DNA of 64,000 bases from Clostridia bacterium (lineage in GTDB: Bacteria; Bacillota; Clostridia; Oscillospirales; Ruminococcaceae), in assembly GCA_009929695.1 (NCBI GenBank), contig RZZW01000001.1, positions 62,001-126,000 of the forward strand, in the 5' to 3' direction. Under the pieces are notes generated by a model. It was not told where the DNA came from and ran no database searches. It saw only the letters and a list, made by a program, of their open reading frames with translations. Positions 27,454 to 35,657 of the stretch are shown here, piece after piece. The number at the start of each line of letters is the position of its first letter. Position 1 is the stretch's first letter. Position numbers and translations under genes: made by a program.

Positions 27454-28329
27454 TTAGCCCTTTATACCGCCGCCTGTGACGCCGGCGATTATCTTTTCGC
27501 TCATGAAGATATACAAAATAAATGTGGGCAGGAACACTATTACGACTGCGGCGAACAGACCGCCCAAGTCGCCTGTGCTGCGCATTGCGGCAACTAAGCT
27601 GAACAATCCGTAGCCGACGCTCTTTAGCTTGTCGCTGCTTGCAAATACCATTGCGACAAAATATTCGTTCCACACGGCGAGGAAGTTGAAGATGCCAACG
27701 GTGATAAGCCCCGGCTGTGCAAGCGGAAGCATTATAACCCAAAAGGTTTTCATCGGGCTGCATCCGTCGATGGCGGCGGCTTCTTCATATGTTCGGCTTA
27801 AGGTGCCGAAAAAGTTTAGCAAAAACGTTGTTGTGAAAGGGACATTTAAGCAGATGTAAAGTATGATTAGCAGCCAGCGTGTGCCTGTGATGTGCCAAGC
27901 TGTCGCCTGACTGAACACCGGCAGAATTACCATGATTGACGGTATGCTCATTGCGACAATGAGGCTGCTTTTTATTGTTTTATTTCCCAAAAACGTGAAA
28001 CGGCTCAAAACATACGCAGCGGGCGCAGATATTAAAATAATACCTATGCACGACACCGTGGCGTACAAAAGCGAGTTTGCAAAGAACACTGATACGTTTT
28101 GCGCGTTCCACGCATTTGAGTAGTTTTCAAAATGAAATCCCGATTTAAACTCAAGCACTGCGCCCGAGTAAATTTCTTTTGATGTTGACAGGCTTGCCGC
28201 CAATATCCAAATTAACACCACTGCGGTAAACACCACCCAAAGAGTGATGATGATGTAGCCCGGAAGCAGCTTTAATTCTTTTTTCCAGTTGATAGGCTCT
28301 CTCATTTTTTTGATTTTATTTTTAGCCAT
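27454..28329 (-). CDS. Carbohydrate ABC transporter permease (MalG type)
   Basis: Inner-membrane permease of a CUT1-type sugar importer. The 291 residues have about six membrane segments, the first near 20-45, and the cytoplasmic EAA loop EEAAAIDGCSPMKTFWVIMLPLAQPG split as EEAAAIDGCS and LPLAQPG. GGGGAGG precedes the ATG. It forms a pair with the upstream permease; the ATPase is not in the window, as is common for CUT1 systems that share MsmX-type ATPases. Confidence 0.93.
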   Translation of the reverse strand: MAKNKIKKMREPINWKKELKLLPGYIIITLWVVFTAVVLIWILAASLSTSKEIYSGAVLEFKSGFHFENYSNAWNAQNVSVFFANSLLYATVSCIGIILISAPAAYVLSRFTFLGNKTIKSSLIVAMSIPSIMVILPVFSQATAWHITGTRWLLIILYICLNVPFTTTFLLNFFGTLSRTYEEAAAIDGCSPMKTFWVIMLPLAQPGLITVGIFNFLAVWNEYFVAMVFASSDKLKSVGYGLFSLVAAMRSTGDLGGLFAAVVIVFLPTFILYIFMSEKIIAGVTGGGIKG

Positions 28330-28344
28330 GTCTGCCTCCCCTTT

Positions 28345-29247
28345 CTAATACTCGACGTCTTCTTCTTTAATAAGCTTATTAAAGACAAAGAATATCACTA
28401 ATACGAACAGCGCCAGCGTGACGCCGACGGCTGCGCCTGCGCCCGCGTCGCGTGTTGTAACGCCCTTTGAGCCGAACACTATATTCATCATGTATACAAC
28501 AGGCGCGATGGTGCTTGATTCGCTGTCGACAGGTGAGAACATTTTGCTCCACACAAAGAAGGTGATTATGTGAATGCTCCAAAAGGTGAGGTTCGTTTTC
28601 ATAACACCCTTTAGCAGCGGCAGCGTGATATGTGTGAATTGACGAAGCTTAGACGCGCCGTCAATAGTTGCGGCTTCGTAATAATCCTGCGGGATATTTT
28701 CAATTCCCGATAGGAAGATAAGCATATAATAGCCCACAGCGCCAAAAATGAACGCGGCAAGCATAGCCCAAAACTTTAAATCGCTCGAAAGCCAGTCTGT
28801 TTTAGCTAAGCTGTCAAAGCCGAGCGTTGCGAAAAAGCTGTTGAGCAGACCATGACGCTTATTGAATACGTATTGAATCCACATCGTGGCAAGCGCGACT
28901 GCGCTGACGACGTTCGGAAGATAAATTGCAGCACGGAAAAAGCTTTTGCCTCTGATTCCGCTTGTTAAGATTACCGCAAAAAGCAAGCTTAGCGAGAGCA
29001 CAATGATGCCGCCGACAAGCCAAATGCGTAAAATGTTGTACATGGAAGCACGGAAGGAGGGTGCGTTCCATATTTTAACATAGTTTTCTAAGCCCGCAAA
29101 GCTCCATGAGCTTGTGCTTTCAGTTAAGCTTTCTACATTGAAAAAACTCATAATGATTGTGCGTATGACCGGATATACAAACATGATAAACAGTGATATT
29201 ATAGCCGGTGTCATAAAGGCAACAATCATCTTTTTGTCTTTTTTCAT
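28345..29247 (-). CDS. Carbohydrate ABC transporter permease (MalF type)
   Basis: Partner permease of the CUT1 sugar importer. The 300 residues begin MKKDKKMIVAFMTPAIISL with a membrane segment at 8-28, five further segments, and the EAA loop YEAATIDGASKLRQF with ITLPLLKG. AAGGAGG precedes the ATG. It lies just downstream of the broken solute-binding gene and a hairpin that separates them. The pair probably imports the disaccharide handled by the GH112 enzyme; that is inferred from position only. Confidence 0.93.
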   Translation of the reverse strand: MKKDKKMIVAFMTPAIISLFIMFVYPVIRTIIMSFFNVESLTESTSSWSFAGLENYVKIWNAPSFRASMYNILRIWLVGGIIVLSLSLLFAVILTSGIRGKSFFRAAIYLPNVVSAVALATMWIQYVFNKRHGLLNSFFATLGFDSLAKTDWLSSDLKFWAMLAAFIFGAVGYYMLIFLSGIENIPQDYYEAATIDGASKLRQFTHITLPLLKGVMKTNLTFWSIHIITFFVWSKMFSPVDSESSTIAPVVYMMNIVFGSKGVTTRDAGAGAAVGVTLALFVLVIFFVFNKLIKEEDVEY

Positions 29248-29271
29248 GTGCCCGCCTCCTTAAAATACAAG

Positions 29272-29309
29272 AAATGTGGTGGCAGCGCCGAAACGATGTC
29301 ACCACATTT
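29272..29309 (-). promoter_or_regulatory. Hairpin between solute-binding remnant and permease
   Basis: Ten-base inverted arms (AAATGTGGTG and CACCACATTT) with an 18-nt loop lie directly after the remnant's stop codon. In intact ABC operons such intercistronic hairpins often lower permease expression relative to the binding protein; here it survives beside a broken gene. Confidence 0.6.
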
Positions 29310-29630
29310 TCATTTGCTATATGTGTAATCAATGCTCTCGCCTGCGTCAAGTGCTGCCTGGATAAGAGTGCTGATGTCGCGGCCCTTCCACTCAACATTA
29401 ACTGTGTTGCCTGTCTCTTTTTCATAAGCGTCAATGGCTTCCTGAATTACGAGCGCCTGAGGCTCTGTGTTGTTCCACATCGACCAATATGTCAGTGTGA
29501 CAGGCTCTGCTGCTGTGGAAGCTGCTGTTGAGGCTGTGCTTGCTGCTGTGCTGCTGCTAGATGCTGAACCGCAAGCGGCCATTGTAAGCGCCATTCAGCC
29601 GGCCATAGCAATTGCTAAAAACTTTTTAAT
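29310..29630 (-). pseudogene. Degraded solute-binding lipoprotein of sugar ABC transporter
   Basis: This should encode the extracellular binding lipoprotein of the importer, normally about 420-450 residues. What remains is the signal peptide, a Ser/Thr/Ala-rich linker after the lipobox Cys (MAACGS) and roughly 65 residues of the mature N terminus (TLTYWSMWNNTEPQA, GRDISTLIQAALDAGE). Three defects are visible: a good GGGAGG site is followed at the right distance by ATT instead of ATG; a TGA interrupts the signal peptide at 29595-29597; and the reading frame stops at 29310 where most of the protein is missing. The flanking operon is otherwise intact. An assembly fault could explain part of this. 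Confidence 0.8.
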
Positions 29631-29690
29631 TTTTGTTTTCCTCCCGATGAATAATTTTGTGAAGCTGTTTTGTTGCTTCTTTACACTCTC

Positions 29691-29719
29691 ACTATAATCA
29701 TTTTCGGGGAGGTTTACAA
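29691..29719 (-). promoter_or_regulatory. Probable promoter of the ABC/sulfatase/GH112 operon
   Basis: TTGTAA, 17-nt spacer, TATAGT on the minus strand, about 60 bp upstream of the solute-binding remnant. It is a reasonable sigma-A match in an otherwise AT-rich divergent region. Confidence 0.55.
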
Positions 29720-29800
29720 CGCCGATTTTGCTCACTTTTTTATATATCTTGCTTTTAAATAAAATCTCTACTTATCCTTGCTACACTTTTGTAACTTTTA

Positions 29801-29817
29801 TTGTGCAGACTGCACAA
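29801..29817. promoter_or_regulatory. Perfect 17-bp palindrome, candidate operator
   Basis: TTGTGCAG-A-CTGCACAA is a perfect inverted repeat located in the 390-bp divergent region between the ABC operon and the AraC regulator gene, about 80 bp upstream of the ABC promoter. It is a candidate regulator-binding site. AraC proteins usually bind direct repeats, so another regulator is possible. Confidence 0.5.
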
Positions 29818-29888
29818 ATAGCAACATATATTATGTAGATAGTATCAAAATTCAAGCTTTGTTGCTAAATGCTTTATAAATATTGCTC

Positions 29889-29917
29889 TTGTATGTAGTA
29901 AGAAACAGCATTATAAT
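29889..29917 (+). promoter_or_regulatory. Probable promoter of the AraC-nucleotidyltransferase-kinase operon
   Basis: TTGTAT, 17-nt spacer, TATAAT, about 100 bp before the regulator's ATG. Confidence 0.6.
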
Positions 29918-30017
29918 AAAGTCATAAGCTTGTACAACCCTGTATATATAGAGAACACATAACAAGATTTATAAAAGATATGCTACATTCTTTATAAATT
30001 GAGCGAGGAGAGAGAAT

Positions 30018-30866
30018 ATGAGCAGTCAGCGATTTGAAATGAAGTTTGGGGCAGCTCCGCGCGACACGGCGAAGCTGCTTTATATAAGCAAGTCGCGCTT
30101 TGGCGGAGACTGGCACTCAACGCCACACACCCACGGCTGCACAGAGCTGTTTTACTGCGTGCACGGCACGGGCAAGTTTGACATCGGCAACGTGATGTAC
30201 AACGTCTCGCCGGACGACCTTGTTATAGTGAACGCGCACGTGCAGCACACGGAGATAAGCCTTAACACAAACCCGCTTGAGTACATCGTGCTGGGCGTCG
30301 AGGGCATGGAGTTCACCTTCACAGACAGCGGTGAAAACTACGCTATAATAAACTGCCGTGAGATACGAAACGACGTGCTTTACCTTCTCAACCTTTTATT
30401 AAAGGAAATAGGCGACCAAAACGACGGCTTTGAAACCGTGTGCCAAGATTTGCTTGAGGTTTTGTTCATTCACCTTTTGCGCGACAGCGTGCTCGGGCTG
30501 AAAAGCGTCGACACAAAGCGGGCGGGCACTGAAATGGCGAGCGTAAAAAGGTATATCGACGAGCATTTCTCGGAGAATATAACGCTTGATGTGCTCGCGG
30601 ATAACTCTCATATAAATAAATATTACCTCTCTCACGCGTTTGCGCAGGAGTACGGCATTGCGCCGATAAACTATTTGATAGCGCGCAGAATAACCGAGAG
30701 CAAATATTTCCTTTTAAACACAGACCATTCGCTTTCAAAAATAAGCGCGTTTCTCGGGTTTTCGTCCCCAAGCTATTTTGCGCAGGTGTTTCACAAGGCT
30801 GAGGGCGTAAGCCCAAGCGTTTACCGTAAAAAGCTTTGGGCGGAAAAAGAAGCAGGTAATCCTTAG
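30018..30866 (+). CDS. AraC family transcriptional regulator with cupin domain
   Basis: Predicted sugar-responsive activator of the divergent glycan operons. The 282 residues comprise an N-terminal cupin (about 20-110; HTHGCTELFYCVHG near 36-49) and two helix-turn-helix units in the C-terminal 100 residues (ENITLDVLADNSHINKYYLS, then LSKISAFLGFSSPSYFAQVF and the closing GVSPSVYR). GAGGAGAGAGAAT precedes the ATG. Placed head-to-head with the ABC operon and first in its own operon, it likely controls both; the inducer is not known. Confidence 0.92.
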   Translation: MSSQRFEMKFGAAPRDTAKLLYISKSRFGGDWHSTPHTHGCTELFYCVHGTGKFDIGNVMYNVSPDDLVIVNAHVQHTEISLNTNPLEYIVLGVEGMEFTFTDSGENYAIINCREIRNDVLYLLNLLLKEIGDQNDGFETVCQDLLEVLFIHLLRDSVLGLKSVDTKRAGTEMASVKRYIDEHFSENITLDVLADNSHINKYYLSHAFAQEYGIAPINYLIARRITESKYFLLNTDHSLSKISAFLGFSSPSYFAQVFHKAEGVSPSVYRKKLWAEKEAGNP

Positions 30867-30907
30867 CTAAAGCTATAAAATATATTTTAATCGGAGGATG
30901 TTTTATT

Positions 30908-31834
30908 ATGGAAAAGCCAATTTTAGTTGTTATGGCAGCAGGCATGGGCAGCCGCTACGGTGGGCTGAAACAGCTGGACCCCGTGGGCGAGCATGGTCAG
31001 GTGATACTTGACTACTCTGTTTTCGACGCGCACAGGGCGGGGTTTGAGACAGTTGTTTTCATCATCAAGCACGAGATTGAGGACGCGTTTAAGGAGACTG
31101 TCGGCGCACGCATCGCAAAGGTCATGAACGTGAAATATGCTTATCAGCAGCTTGATGATTTGCCCGCGGGCTACTGTGTACCCGAGGGTCGCACAAAGCC
31201 GTGGGGCACAAGCCACGCAATTTTATCGGCAAAGGACGAGATACACGGCCCGTTTGCCGTCATAAATGCCGACGATTACTATGGTCCTGAGGCGTTCAAG
31301 AGCATTTACGACTATCTTTCAAGCCACCCCGACACAGACAATATGTATGAGTACACGATGGTGGGCTATCTTTTAAAGAACACCGTCACCGATAACGGCC
31401 ATGTGGCGCGCGGCGTTTGCGAGGCCAACGCGGAGGGCTTTTTGACAGATATCAACGAGCGCACGCAGATTGAAAAGCACAGTGACGGCATCGCCTACAC
31501 CGAAAACAGCGGCGAGACATGGGTTTCACTGCCTGATGAGACAATAGTTTCGATGAACCTTTGGGGCTTCACGGAGAGCTTTGTGGCAGAGGCAGAACAG
31601 CGTTTTGGCGCGTTTCTCGACAAGGCGCTTGTGGAAAATCCGCTCAAGGGCGAATATTTTCTGCCTAGCGTCGTAGACGAGCTTTTGCGCGAGAAAAAAG
31701 CGCGCGTGCAGGTGCTCACGAGCCGTGACAAATGGTACGGCGTTACATATAAAGAGGATAAGCCCGTCGTCGTTGCCGCAATAAAGGCAAAAACCGAAAA
31801 CGGCGAATATCCTGACAATTTGTGGGAGGTTTAA
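30908..31834 (+). CDS. NTP-transferase-domain sugar nucleotidyltransferase
   Basis: Belongs to the sugar-phosphate nucleotidylyltransferase fold. The 308 residues begin LVVMAAGMGSRYGGLKQLDP, the nucleotide-binding signature, with the metal-binding INADDYYG near residue 118. It is one base-pair cluster upstream of the N-acetylhexosamine kinase, so it may convert the resulting sugar-1-phosphate (or galactose-1-phosphate from the phosphorylase) to a UDP-sugar, taking the place of the GalT step of the bifidobacterial pathway. That role is inferred from context; the exact sugar and nucleotide are unknown. GGAGG lies 10 nt before the ATG. Confidence 0.82.
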   Translation: MEKPILVVMAAGMGSRYGGLKQLDPVGEHGQVILDYSVFDAHRAGFETVVFIIKHEIEDAFKETVGARIAKVMNVKYAYQQLDDLPAGYCVPEGRTKPWGTSHAILSAKDEIHGPFAVINADDYYGPEAFKSIYDYLSSHPDTDNMYEYTMVGYLLKNTVTDNGHVARGVCEANAEGFLTDINERTQIEKHSDGIAYTENSGETWVSLPDETIVSMNLWGFTESFVAEAEQRFGAFLDKALVENPLKGEYFLPSVVDELLREKKARVQVLTSRDKWYGVTYKEDKPVVVAAIKAKTENGEYPDNLWEV

Positions 31835-31840
31835 TACATT

Positions 31841-32941
31841 ATGGCGGCAAAGGCAGAGCTTACATTACAAGCGGCGCTTAACGCGTTTGATTTCGGCGGC
31901 AAATTGACAAGCTGCGAGCGCTTCGGCGCAGGGCACATAAACGACACCTTTTGCGCTGTCTGCGAGACAGGCAAGCGCTTTATAGTCCAGCGCATAAGCT
32001 CGGCGGCTTTCAAAAACGCCGATGAGCTTATGGAGAACATCACGGGCGTGACCGATTATCTGCGCGAGATTATCGCCAAAAACGGCGGCGACGTTGAGCG
32101 CGAGACGATGACAGTTATCCGCCCGAAAAACGGCGGCTTTTACTATAAGGACGCCGACGGCGAAGCGTGGCGCGTGTACACATTTGTCGAGAACACCGTG
32201 TGCTTGCAGAGCGTGACCTCACCGGAGGAATTTTACGCGTCTGCACAGGCGTTCGGCAATTTTCAGCATTTATTATGCGATTATCCCGCCGACACTTTGC
32301 ATGAAACTATCGCTAAATTCCACGACACCGAAAACCGTTTTGCGCTTCTTAAAGCCGCCGTCGAAGCCGACAAGCTTGGACGCGCAGAGAGTGCAAAAGC
32401 TGAAATTGACTTTGCCATCGCGCGTGAAAAAGATTGCAGCGTGTGCGTGCAAGCGCTTCGCGACGGTGTTTTGCCGCTGCGCGTAACGCACAACGACACA
32501 AAGCTCAATAACATTCTTTTTGATAAAGGCACAAACAAAGGCGTTTGCGTTATCGACCTCGACACGGTTATGCCGGGGCTTTCGATAAACGATTTTGGCG
32601 ACTCTATCCGCTTCGGCGCAAACCATTCAGCCGAGGACGAGCCTGATTTATCAAAGGTCAATTTCGATATTTCGCTGTACGATATCTATACAAAAGGCTT
32701 CTTAGAGGGCGCGGCAGGCACGCTGACGGACGCTGAAATAGAGTATTTGCCATGGGGCGCAAAGCTTATGACACTAGAATGCGGCATGCGCTTTTTGACG
32801 GACTATTTATCAGGAGACACCTACTTCCACACCACCCGCAACGGCCAAAACCTAGACCGCTGCCGCACACAATTTAAGCTCGTGAGCGATATGGAAAAAC
32901 AGTGGAGCGCAATGGGTGAAACGGCGAAGAAATATAAATAA
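31841..32941 (+). CDS. nahK: N-acetylhexosamine 1-kinase-like phosphotransferase
   Basis: Aminoglycoside-phosphotransferase-fold kinase, predicted to phosphorylate GalNAc or GlcNAc at C1 after phosphorolysis by the GH112 enzyme. The 366 residues match NahK/LnpB in length and layout: nucleotide loop FGAGHINDTF (28-37), catalytic VTHNDTKLNNILFD (215-228, Asp219) and metal-binding VIDLDTVMPG (237-246). It is 6 bp downstream of the nucleotidyltransferase. Substrate preference is inferred from linkage to GH112. Confidence 0.85.
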   Translation: MAAKAELTLQAALNAFDFGGKLTSCERFGAGHINDTFCAVCETGKRFIVQRISSAAFKNADELMENITGVTDYLREIIAKNGGDVERETMTVIRPKNGGFYYKDADGEAWRVYTFVENTVCLQSVTSPEEFYASAQAFGNFQHLLCDYPADTLHETIAKFHDTENRFALLKAAVEADKLGRAESAKAEIDFAIAREKDCSVCVQALRDGVLPLRVTHNDTKLNNILFDKGTNKGVCVIDLDTVMPGLSINDFGDSIRFGANHSAEDEPDLSKVNFDISLYDIYTKGFLEGAAGTLTDAEIEYLPWGAKLMTLECGMRFLTDYLSGDTYFHTTRNGQNLDRCRTQFKLVSDMEKQWSAMGETAKKYK

Positions 32942-33037
32942 AAGAAGAAATAAGATAGAAGAAAGAAAAGTTAATTAGTGATTGCACAGCAATCACTAAT
33001 TGCTTCTTCTCTCTTCTTTCTTCTTTTTTCTTTATAC
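32938..33037. repeat. Polypurine/polypyrimidine inverted-repeat element, copy 2
   Basis: Fills the gap between the kinase gene and the SDR gene. Purine-rich left arm (AGAAGAAATAAGATAGAAG) and pyrimidine-rich right arm flank the hairpin ATTAGTGATTGC/GCAATCACTAAT. The left arm begins at the kinase stop codon. Confidence 0.75.
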
Positions 33038-33056
33038 ATATGAGGTTGATGTATTT

Positions 33057-33902
33057 ATGAAAGCAAACCTTTTAATAACGGGCACCTCGGGTTTTCTCGG
33101 TCATCGAGCGGCGATTTATTTTGGGGAGAAATTTAATGTTTTTACTCCGTCGCACGCGGAAATGGATATTGCGGACGCAGACAGTGTGACGGCCTATTTT
33201 CAAAATGCGCAGCCCAAATTTGTGCTGCACTGTGCGGCGGTGTCCGATGTTGGGCAATGCGAAAAAGAGCCGGAGCGCTCGTATGAAATAAATGTGGGCG
33301 GGACAAGAAATATTGCTAGAGCGTGCCGCGATTTTGGCGCGAAGCTTATTTTTTGCAGCAGCGACCAAGTGTATTTCGGCAGCAGCGAGACAGCCGCGCA
33401 CGTTGAAACCGAGGTGCTGTCCCCTGCCAACGTTTATGGCCGGCAAAAGCTTGAATGTGAGGCGGTGTGCCACGAATACTGCCCCGACAGCGTTTCGCTG
33501 CGTTTGACATGGATGTACGACAAAGCGCATTTCGGCGCAAGCGAGCACGGCGATTTTATGACGACCGTTCGCGCCGCAATTGACAGCGGGCGTGCAATTT
33601 CAATGCCCGTGCACGACACGCGCGGCATAACGGACGTAAACGAAGTTTTGCGCGGCATTGAAGCCATGCTAATAGCAGACGGCGGCGTGTATAATTTCGG
33701 CGCTGAAAATAATTTATGCACCTACGAAGCAATACGCGCGGCGTTTAAAATGGCGGGTATAGACGAAAATTTACTCATACCCGACAATGAGAAATTTGCA
33801 CAAAAGCCGCGCAATATAGCTATGAATACGACTAAGGCGACAGCGTCGGGAGCAGTATTTTCATCGACGATTGACGGAATTGTGAGAGCACTGCAATTGT
33901 AG
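33057..33902 (+). CDS. Extended SDR, RmlD-like NAD(P)-dependent sugar reductase/epimerase
   Basis: Rossmann-fold enzyme of the RmlD/GalE superfamily. The 281 residues have the glycine-rich TGTSGFLGHRAA (about 8-19), HCAAVSDVGQCE, the catalytic YGRQK (Tyr-x3-Lys) and a C-terminal half shorter than in GalE, closer to dTDP-4-dehydrorhamnose reductase. Its place in the glycan operon suggests a role in processing sugar nucleotides, but the substrate is unknown. This ATG is chosen because the 19 extra codons upstream lie in repeat DNA. The stop codon TAG is part of the TGTAGGG repeat that follows. Confidence 0.8.
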   Translation: MKANLLITGTSGFLGHRAAIYFGEKFNVFTPSHAEMDIADADSVTAYFQNAQPKFVLHCAAVSDVGQCEKEPERSYEINVGGTRNIARACRDFGAKLIFCSSDQVYFGSSETAAHVETEVLSPANVYGRQKLECEAVCHEYCPDSVSLRLTWMYDKAHFGASEHGDFMTTVRAAIDSGRAISMPVHDTRGITDVNEVLRGIEAMLIADGGVYNFGAENNLCTYEAIRAAFKMAGIDENLLIPDNEKFAQKPRNIAMNTTKATASGAVFSSTIDGIVRALQL

Positions 33903-33978
33903 GGAGCGACGCCCTCGTCGCTCCGAATAGCTGTGTGCAATCCGTCGGTTACGGAGCGACGAGGGCGTCGCTCCCTAC
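33898..33978. repeat. Inverted pair of TGTAGGG-type palindromes
   Basis: Forward copy at 33898-33924 and reverse copy at 33952-33978, with the stem GGAGCGACG/CGTCGCTCC in both. The first copy supplies the stop codon of the upstream SDR gene (TTG TAG). The whole can fold as two hairpins or one long one. Confidence 0.8.
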
Positions 33979-33985
33979 ATTAAAA

Positions 33986-34032
33986 TAAAAAACAGCGATA
34001 CCGGTTATTAAGCGGCATCGCTGCTGTTTTTT
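33986..34032. terminator. Bidirectional terminator between SDR operon and rubrerythrin
   Basis: Stem formed by AACAGCGATACCGG and its near-complement CGGCATCGCTGCTGTT, flanked by A-run and T-run so that it works on both strands. It separates the convergent SDR and rubrerythrin genes. Confidence 0.8.
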
Positions 34033-34034
34033 AC

Positions 34035-34574
34035 TTATTTGTAGCTATCGCACTGAATCATGAAATATGCCTGCGGATGGTCGCATACGGGGCATTTTTC
34101 AGGTGCGTGTTTGCCGATGTGGATATGACCGCAGTTGCTGCATACCCAAACCTGCTCTTCTTCGCGGGCAAAAACCTTGCCGTCCTGCAAATTTGCAAGA
34201 ACGTCGCGGTAGCGCTCTTCATGATGCTTCTCAATTTTGGCAACACCCTCAAACAAAGTGGCTATTTTTGTGAAGCCCTCTTCCTTTGCAATCTTTGCAA
34301 AGCCGGCATACATATCTGTCCACTCATAATTTTCGCCTGCGGCTGCGTCGGCAAGGTTTGCATCTGTGTCGGGCATACCGTCGTGAAGAAGCTTAAACCA
34401 AATTTTGGCGTGCTCTTTCTCGTTGTTTGCTGTCTCTTCAAATATATCGCCTATCTGATTATAGCCCTCTTTGCGCGCTTTTGACGCATAGTAGGTGTAC
34501 TTATTACGCGCCTGGCTCTCGCCTGCGAACGCTGTCATAAGATTTTGCTCTGTTTTTGAACCTTTTAATTCCAT
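34035..34574 (-). CDS. rbr: Rubrerythrin
   Basis: Non-haem diiron peroxidase that reduces hydrogen peroxide in anaerobes. The 179 residues have a four-helix diiron domain with [11 protein letters not shown] and [10 protein letters not shown] (two glutamate/histidine iron-ligand sets), and a C-terminal rubredoxin-like domain with CSNCGH and CPVCDH. AAAGGAGAG precedes the ATG. It lies 30 bp downstream of the PerR-type regulator and is probably under its control. Confidence 0.96.
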   Translation of the reverse strand: MELKGSKTEQNLMTAFAGESQARNKYTYYASKARKEGYNQIGDIFEETANNEKEHAKIWFKLLHDGMPDTDANLADAAAGENYEWTDMYAGFAKIAKEEGFTKIATLFEGVAKIEKHHEERYRDVLANLQDGKVFAREEEQVWVCSNCGHIHIGKHAPEKCPVCDHPQAYFMIQCDSYK

Positions 34575-34604
34575 TGTAAATCTCTCCTTTTTCTTTTTTA
34601 TATA

Positions 34605-34991
34605 TTATGCATTGGATTGGCAGTTTGGACACACACCGTAGAAAACAACGTCGTGAGTTACCTCTGTGAAGCCTGTCTCCTTGGCCGCCTGCTCGTCAAG
34701 CAGCTCTGGTGTGATTTGAGGTGCATCCGCCACGCCGCCGCATATTGTGCACTCGATGTGATTATGCGGGGTAAGGCAGTGGTCAAAGCGGTCTGCACCG
34801 TTTGGCATGTGGATATGGCGAAGCTTGCCCTCCTCGGACATGCCTGTGAGGTTGCGGTAAACAGTCGCCTTGCTTATATTAGGGTGCGCAGCAGACACCA
34901 TATCATATACAGCGTCCGCGGTGGGATGATTTGCCAGCTTGTGGACAGCGTCAAGCACAAGCTGCTTTTGTATTGTATTGCGTTTTTCCAT
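34605..34991 (-). CDS. perR: Fur-family peroxide-type repressor (PerR-like)
   Basis: Metal-dependent repressor. The 128 residues have the N-terminal winged helix (TADAVYDMVSAAHPNISKATVYRNL), the regulatory metal-binding HCLTPHNHIECTICGG region and a C-terminal zinc-type Cys pair (CTICGG and CPNCQSN). Linkage to rubrerythrin favours peroxide sensing (PerR) over iron or zinc sensing, but the distinction is by context. AGGAGG precedes the ATG. Confidence 0.88.
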   Translation of the reverse strand: MEKRNTIQKQLVLDAVHKLANHPTADAVYDMVSAAHPNISKATVYRNLTGMSEEGKLRHIHMPNGADRFDHCLTPHNHIECTICGGVADAPQITPELLDEQAAKETGFTEVTHDVVFYGVCPNCQSNA

Positions 34992-35059
34992 AAAACAGCC
35001 TCCTGTACGGCGCGCCCTGATAGTGGCGCTTATATATTGAAAAATTCTCTTTAATAAAA

Positions 35060-35087
35060 TTATATATCAATAAATAGATTTGTCAAC
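35060..35087 (-). promoter_or_regulatory. Promoter of the perR-rbr operon
   Basis: TTGACA, 16-nt spacer, TATAAT on the minus strand, 70 bp before the perR ATG. An AT-rich region over the -10 box could hold a PerR box but no clear match is seen. A 7-bp inverted repeat (TTATGAA and TTCATAA, 35093-35110) lies just upstream of the -35 box. Confidence 0.85.
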
Positions 35088-35156
35088 TGTTTTATGAAGA
35101 TTTTCATAATTACCGCGAGATTTTATGTCGTCGTCACGCCCTACTGTGCTTTTGCT

Positions 35157-35645
35157 TTACATATTCGGCTTGTGCGGCACCGCTCTCACAGTTTTTGTCC
35201 CCTGTTGACGCAGCGTTGAGCGGACGGTTTTCACCTCGCTGGCGCTTCTTATAAGCTGCTCCTCTGTCTTTTTGAGCAAATCCTCGCAGTATTCTGTTGT
35301 CTTTGACCGCATTTTGCGGCTTTGGTTCTGTGCGGCGGTGGCTACGTCATTTGCGCGCTGCTGCGCCGCTTTGACGACTTCCTCCTGCGAGACAAGCACT
35401 CTTGCCCTGTCCTCTGCGCGCTTTATAATGCTCTCGGCCTCTTTTTTAGCCGTGCTGATGATGTCTGTGCGGTCGTTGACTATCGCCTTTGCCTGACGTA
35501 TCTCCGCGGGGAGATTAAGCCGAACCTCGTCGAGCAGCTCGTGTATGCGCTCTACGTCAACAAGGCGCTTGCCGCCCGAGAAAGGCACGTTTGTAGACTC
35601 GTCAACTGTCTCGTCTATCATGTCAAGTACTTCATCAATATTCAT
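35157..35645 (-). CDS. Coiled-coil protein of DivIVA/ATPase-subunit-like type
   Basis: A 162-residue, highly charged, mainly helical protein. Residues about 45-145 are heptad-rich (AKKEAESIIKRAEDRARVL, AAQQRANDVATAA) and the N terminus is acidic; there is no membrane segment or catalytic motif. Comparable proteins are often found beside coaD in Clostridia and are annotated loosely as ATPase or DivIVA-like. It is 12 bp downstream of coaD and so belongs to the rsmD-coaD operon. Function is not known; a scaffold role is a guess from the coiled coil. Confidence 0.75.
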   Translation of the reverse strand: MNIDEVLDMIDETVDESTNVPFSGGKRLVDVERIHELLDEVRLNLPAEIRQAKAIVNDRTDIISTAKKEAESIIKRAEDRARVLVSQEEVVKAAQQRANDVATAAQNQSRKMRSKTTEYCEDLLKKTEEQLIRSASEVKTVRSTLRQQGTKTVRAVPHKPNM

Positions 35646-35657
35646 TGTAATCTCTCC

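Noticed and set aside
29310..29594. Intact 94-residue small lipoprotein starting MALTMAACG
   Set aside because: The sequence is the N-terminal part of a solute-binding protein, its ATG has no ribosome-binding site, and the real site and signal peptide lie upstream with a stop in between.
33000..33056. Start of the SDR gene at 33000
   Set aside because: The extra 19 codons fall in the pyrimidine-rich arm of a repeat and give a Leu/Phe-rich tail; the glycine-rich Rossmann motif begins normally after the ATG at 33057.
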